From the NCBI GenBank assembly GCA_023416585.1, contig JAEZHM010000065.1, positions 1 through 5,119 on the forward strand: 5,119 nucleotides of DNA, in the 5' to 3' direction. The position numbers and the translations under genes are program-made. The stretch is from Bacillota bacterium (lineage in GTDB: Bacteria; Bacillota; Clostridia; Christensenellales; Aristaeellaceae). Positions 4,835 through 5,119 of this stretch are shown here, in pieces (within the stretch, counting starts at the first letter, position 1; each line of letters starts with the position of its first letter). The notes under the pieces were generated by a model. That model was not told the DNA's origin. It saw nothing but the letters and a program-made list of their open reading frames with translations, and made no database searches.

Positions 4835-5119
4835 AGGTGAACTGCGATACCTCGAGTAGCTTAGCGCCTGCATCCAGCAGCTTCTTGGTGGCCGTCTCGA
4901 TGTCCTCCACCCGCATAATCAGCACGGCGCACTTCCGGCCGGAGTAGGCGTAGGAGTACTCGATGTTGATGCCTGCTTCGCCCAGGACCCTGATGGCGTC
5001 GTACAATCCTCCGGGCACATCCTCCATAAGGACGGCCAGGACGTCGGTGAAGCGGACGGTGAAGCCGATGGACTGAAGCTTTTCTAGGGCCTTCTCCGGC
5101 TTATCCACTAGGGCACGGA
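4833..5119 (-). CDS. Tandem ACT-domain protein, 5' part beyond window
   Basis: ACT domains bind amino acids or related small ligands and regulate metabolic enzymes. The visible 94 codons hold the end of one ACT domain (RALVDKPEKALEKL, then GFTV) and a complete second one. The second starts at TDVLAVLMEDVPGGLYDAI, has the ligand-site turn PGG and the helix-strand GEAGINIEYSYAYS, then AVLIMRVED, and ends near KLLEVSQ. The GTG at 5108 looks like a start but is an internal valine codon. The frame stays open through CGT GCC CTA to the window edge, and the residues before it match the first domain of the common tandem-ACT protein of about 140 residues. The real start therefore lies outside. Genes of this type often sit beside a phenylacetate-CoA ligase and indolepyruvate oxidoreductase in methanogens, which would lie upstream here if that holds. 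Confidence 0.88.
   Translation of the reverse strand, partial: RALVDKPEKALEKLQSIGFTVRFTDVLAVLMEDVPGGLYDAIRVLGEAGINIEYSYAYSGRKCAVLIMRVEDIETATKKLLDAGAKLLEVSQFT

Noticed and set aside
1..5119. Search for CRISPR arrays, tRNA or rRNA genes, insertion sequences and attachment sites
   Set aside because: No spaced direct repeats, cloverleaf-like stretches, transposase motifs or terminal inverted repeats were seen; nearly all of the window is coding.

Overview
The window looks archaeal. The main evidence is a diphthine-ammonia ligase (diphthamide is absent from bacteria), a single TATA-like box in the divergent intergenic region in place of -35/-10 elements, one start placed as for a leaderless mRNA, and a tandem ACT-domain protein and a sodium:solute symporter (SSS) with a tiny partner that resemble methanogen proteins. 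Base composition is GC-rich. All eight visible stop codons are TGA or TAA. A GC-rich methanogen or Thermoplasmatota relative, for example the Methanomassiliicoccales, would fit; this is inference, not shown by the sequence.

Left block (1-1171, minus strand): a three-gene overlapping operon read leftwards. It holds a 52-residue zinc-ribbon protein, a creatininase-family metal-dependent amidohydrolase, and ribose-5-phosphate isomerase A, which is cut by the window edge after codon 103. Start and stop codons overlap at both junctions, with GGTGA-type Shine-Dalgarno sites just upstream.

Centre (1172-1238): a 67-base divergent promoter region with one TATA-like element that could serve both directions. 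Rightwards it drives dph6 (diphthamide synthesis) and a class I SAM-dependent methyltransferase that starts at TTG overlapping the dph6 stop. The methyltransferase converges on a minus-strand peroxiredoxin-like gene and the two overlap tail to tail by 50 bases.

Right block (2430-5119, minus strand), in transcription order: the 3' part of a tandem ACT-domain protein, whose start lies beyond the right edge; a 125-base gap with possible hairpins; a 35-residue single-pass membrane protein resembling the small accessory proteins of SSS transporters; an SSS-family symporter of 524 residues starting directly after that stop codon; and the peroxiredoxin-like protein 58 bases further on.

Most genes are housekeeping or metabolic, and I see no mobile element, CRISPR array, tRNA or rRNA. 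The least ordinary items are the two very small genes (zinc ribbon and symporter partner), the peroxiredoxin-like active site with glycine at the -3 position from its cysteine, the diverged creatininase motifs, and the shared divergent promoter.
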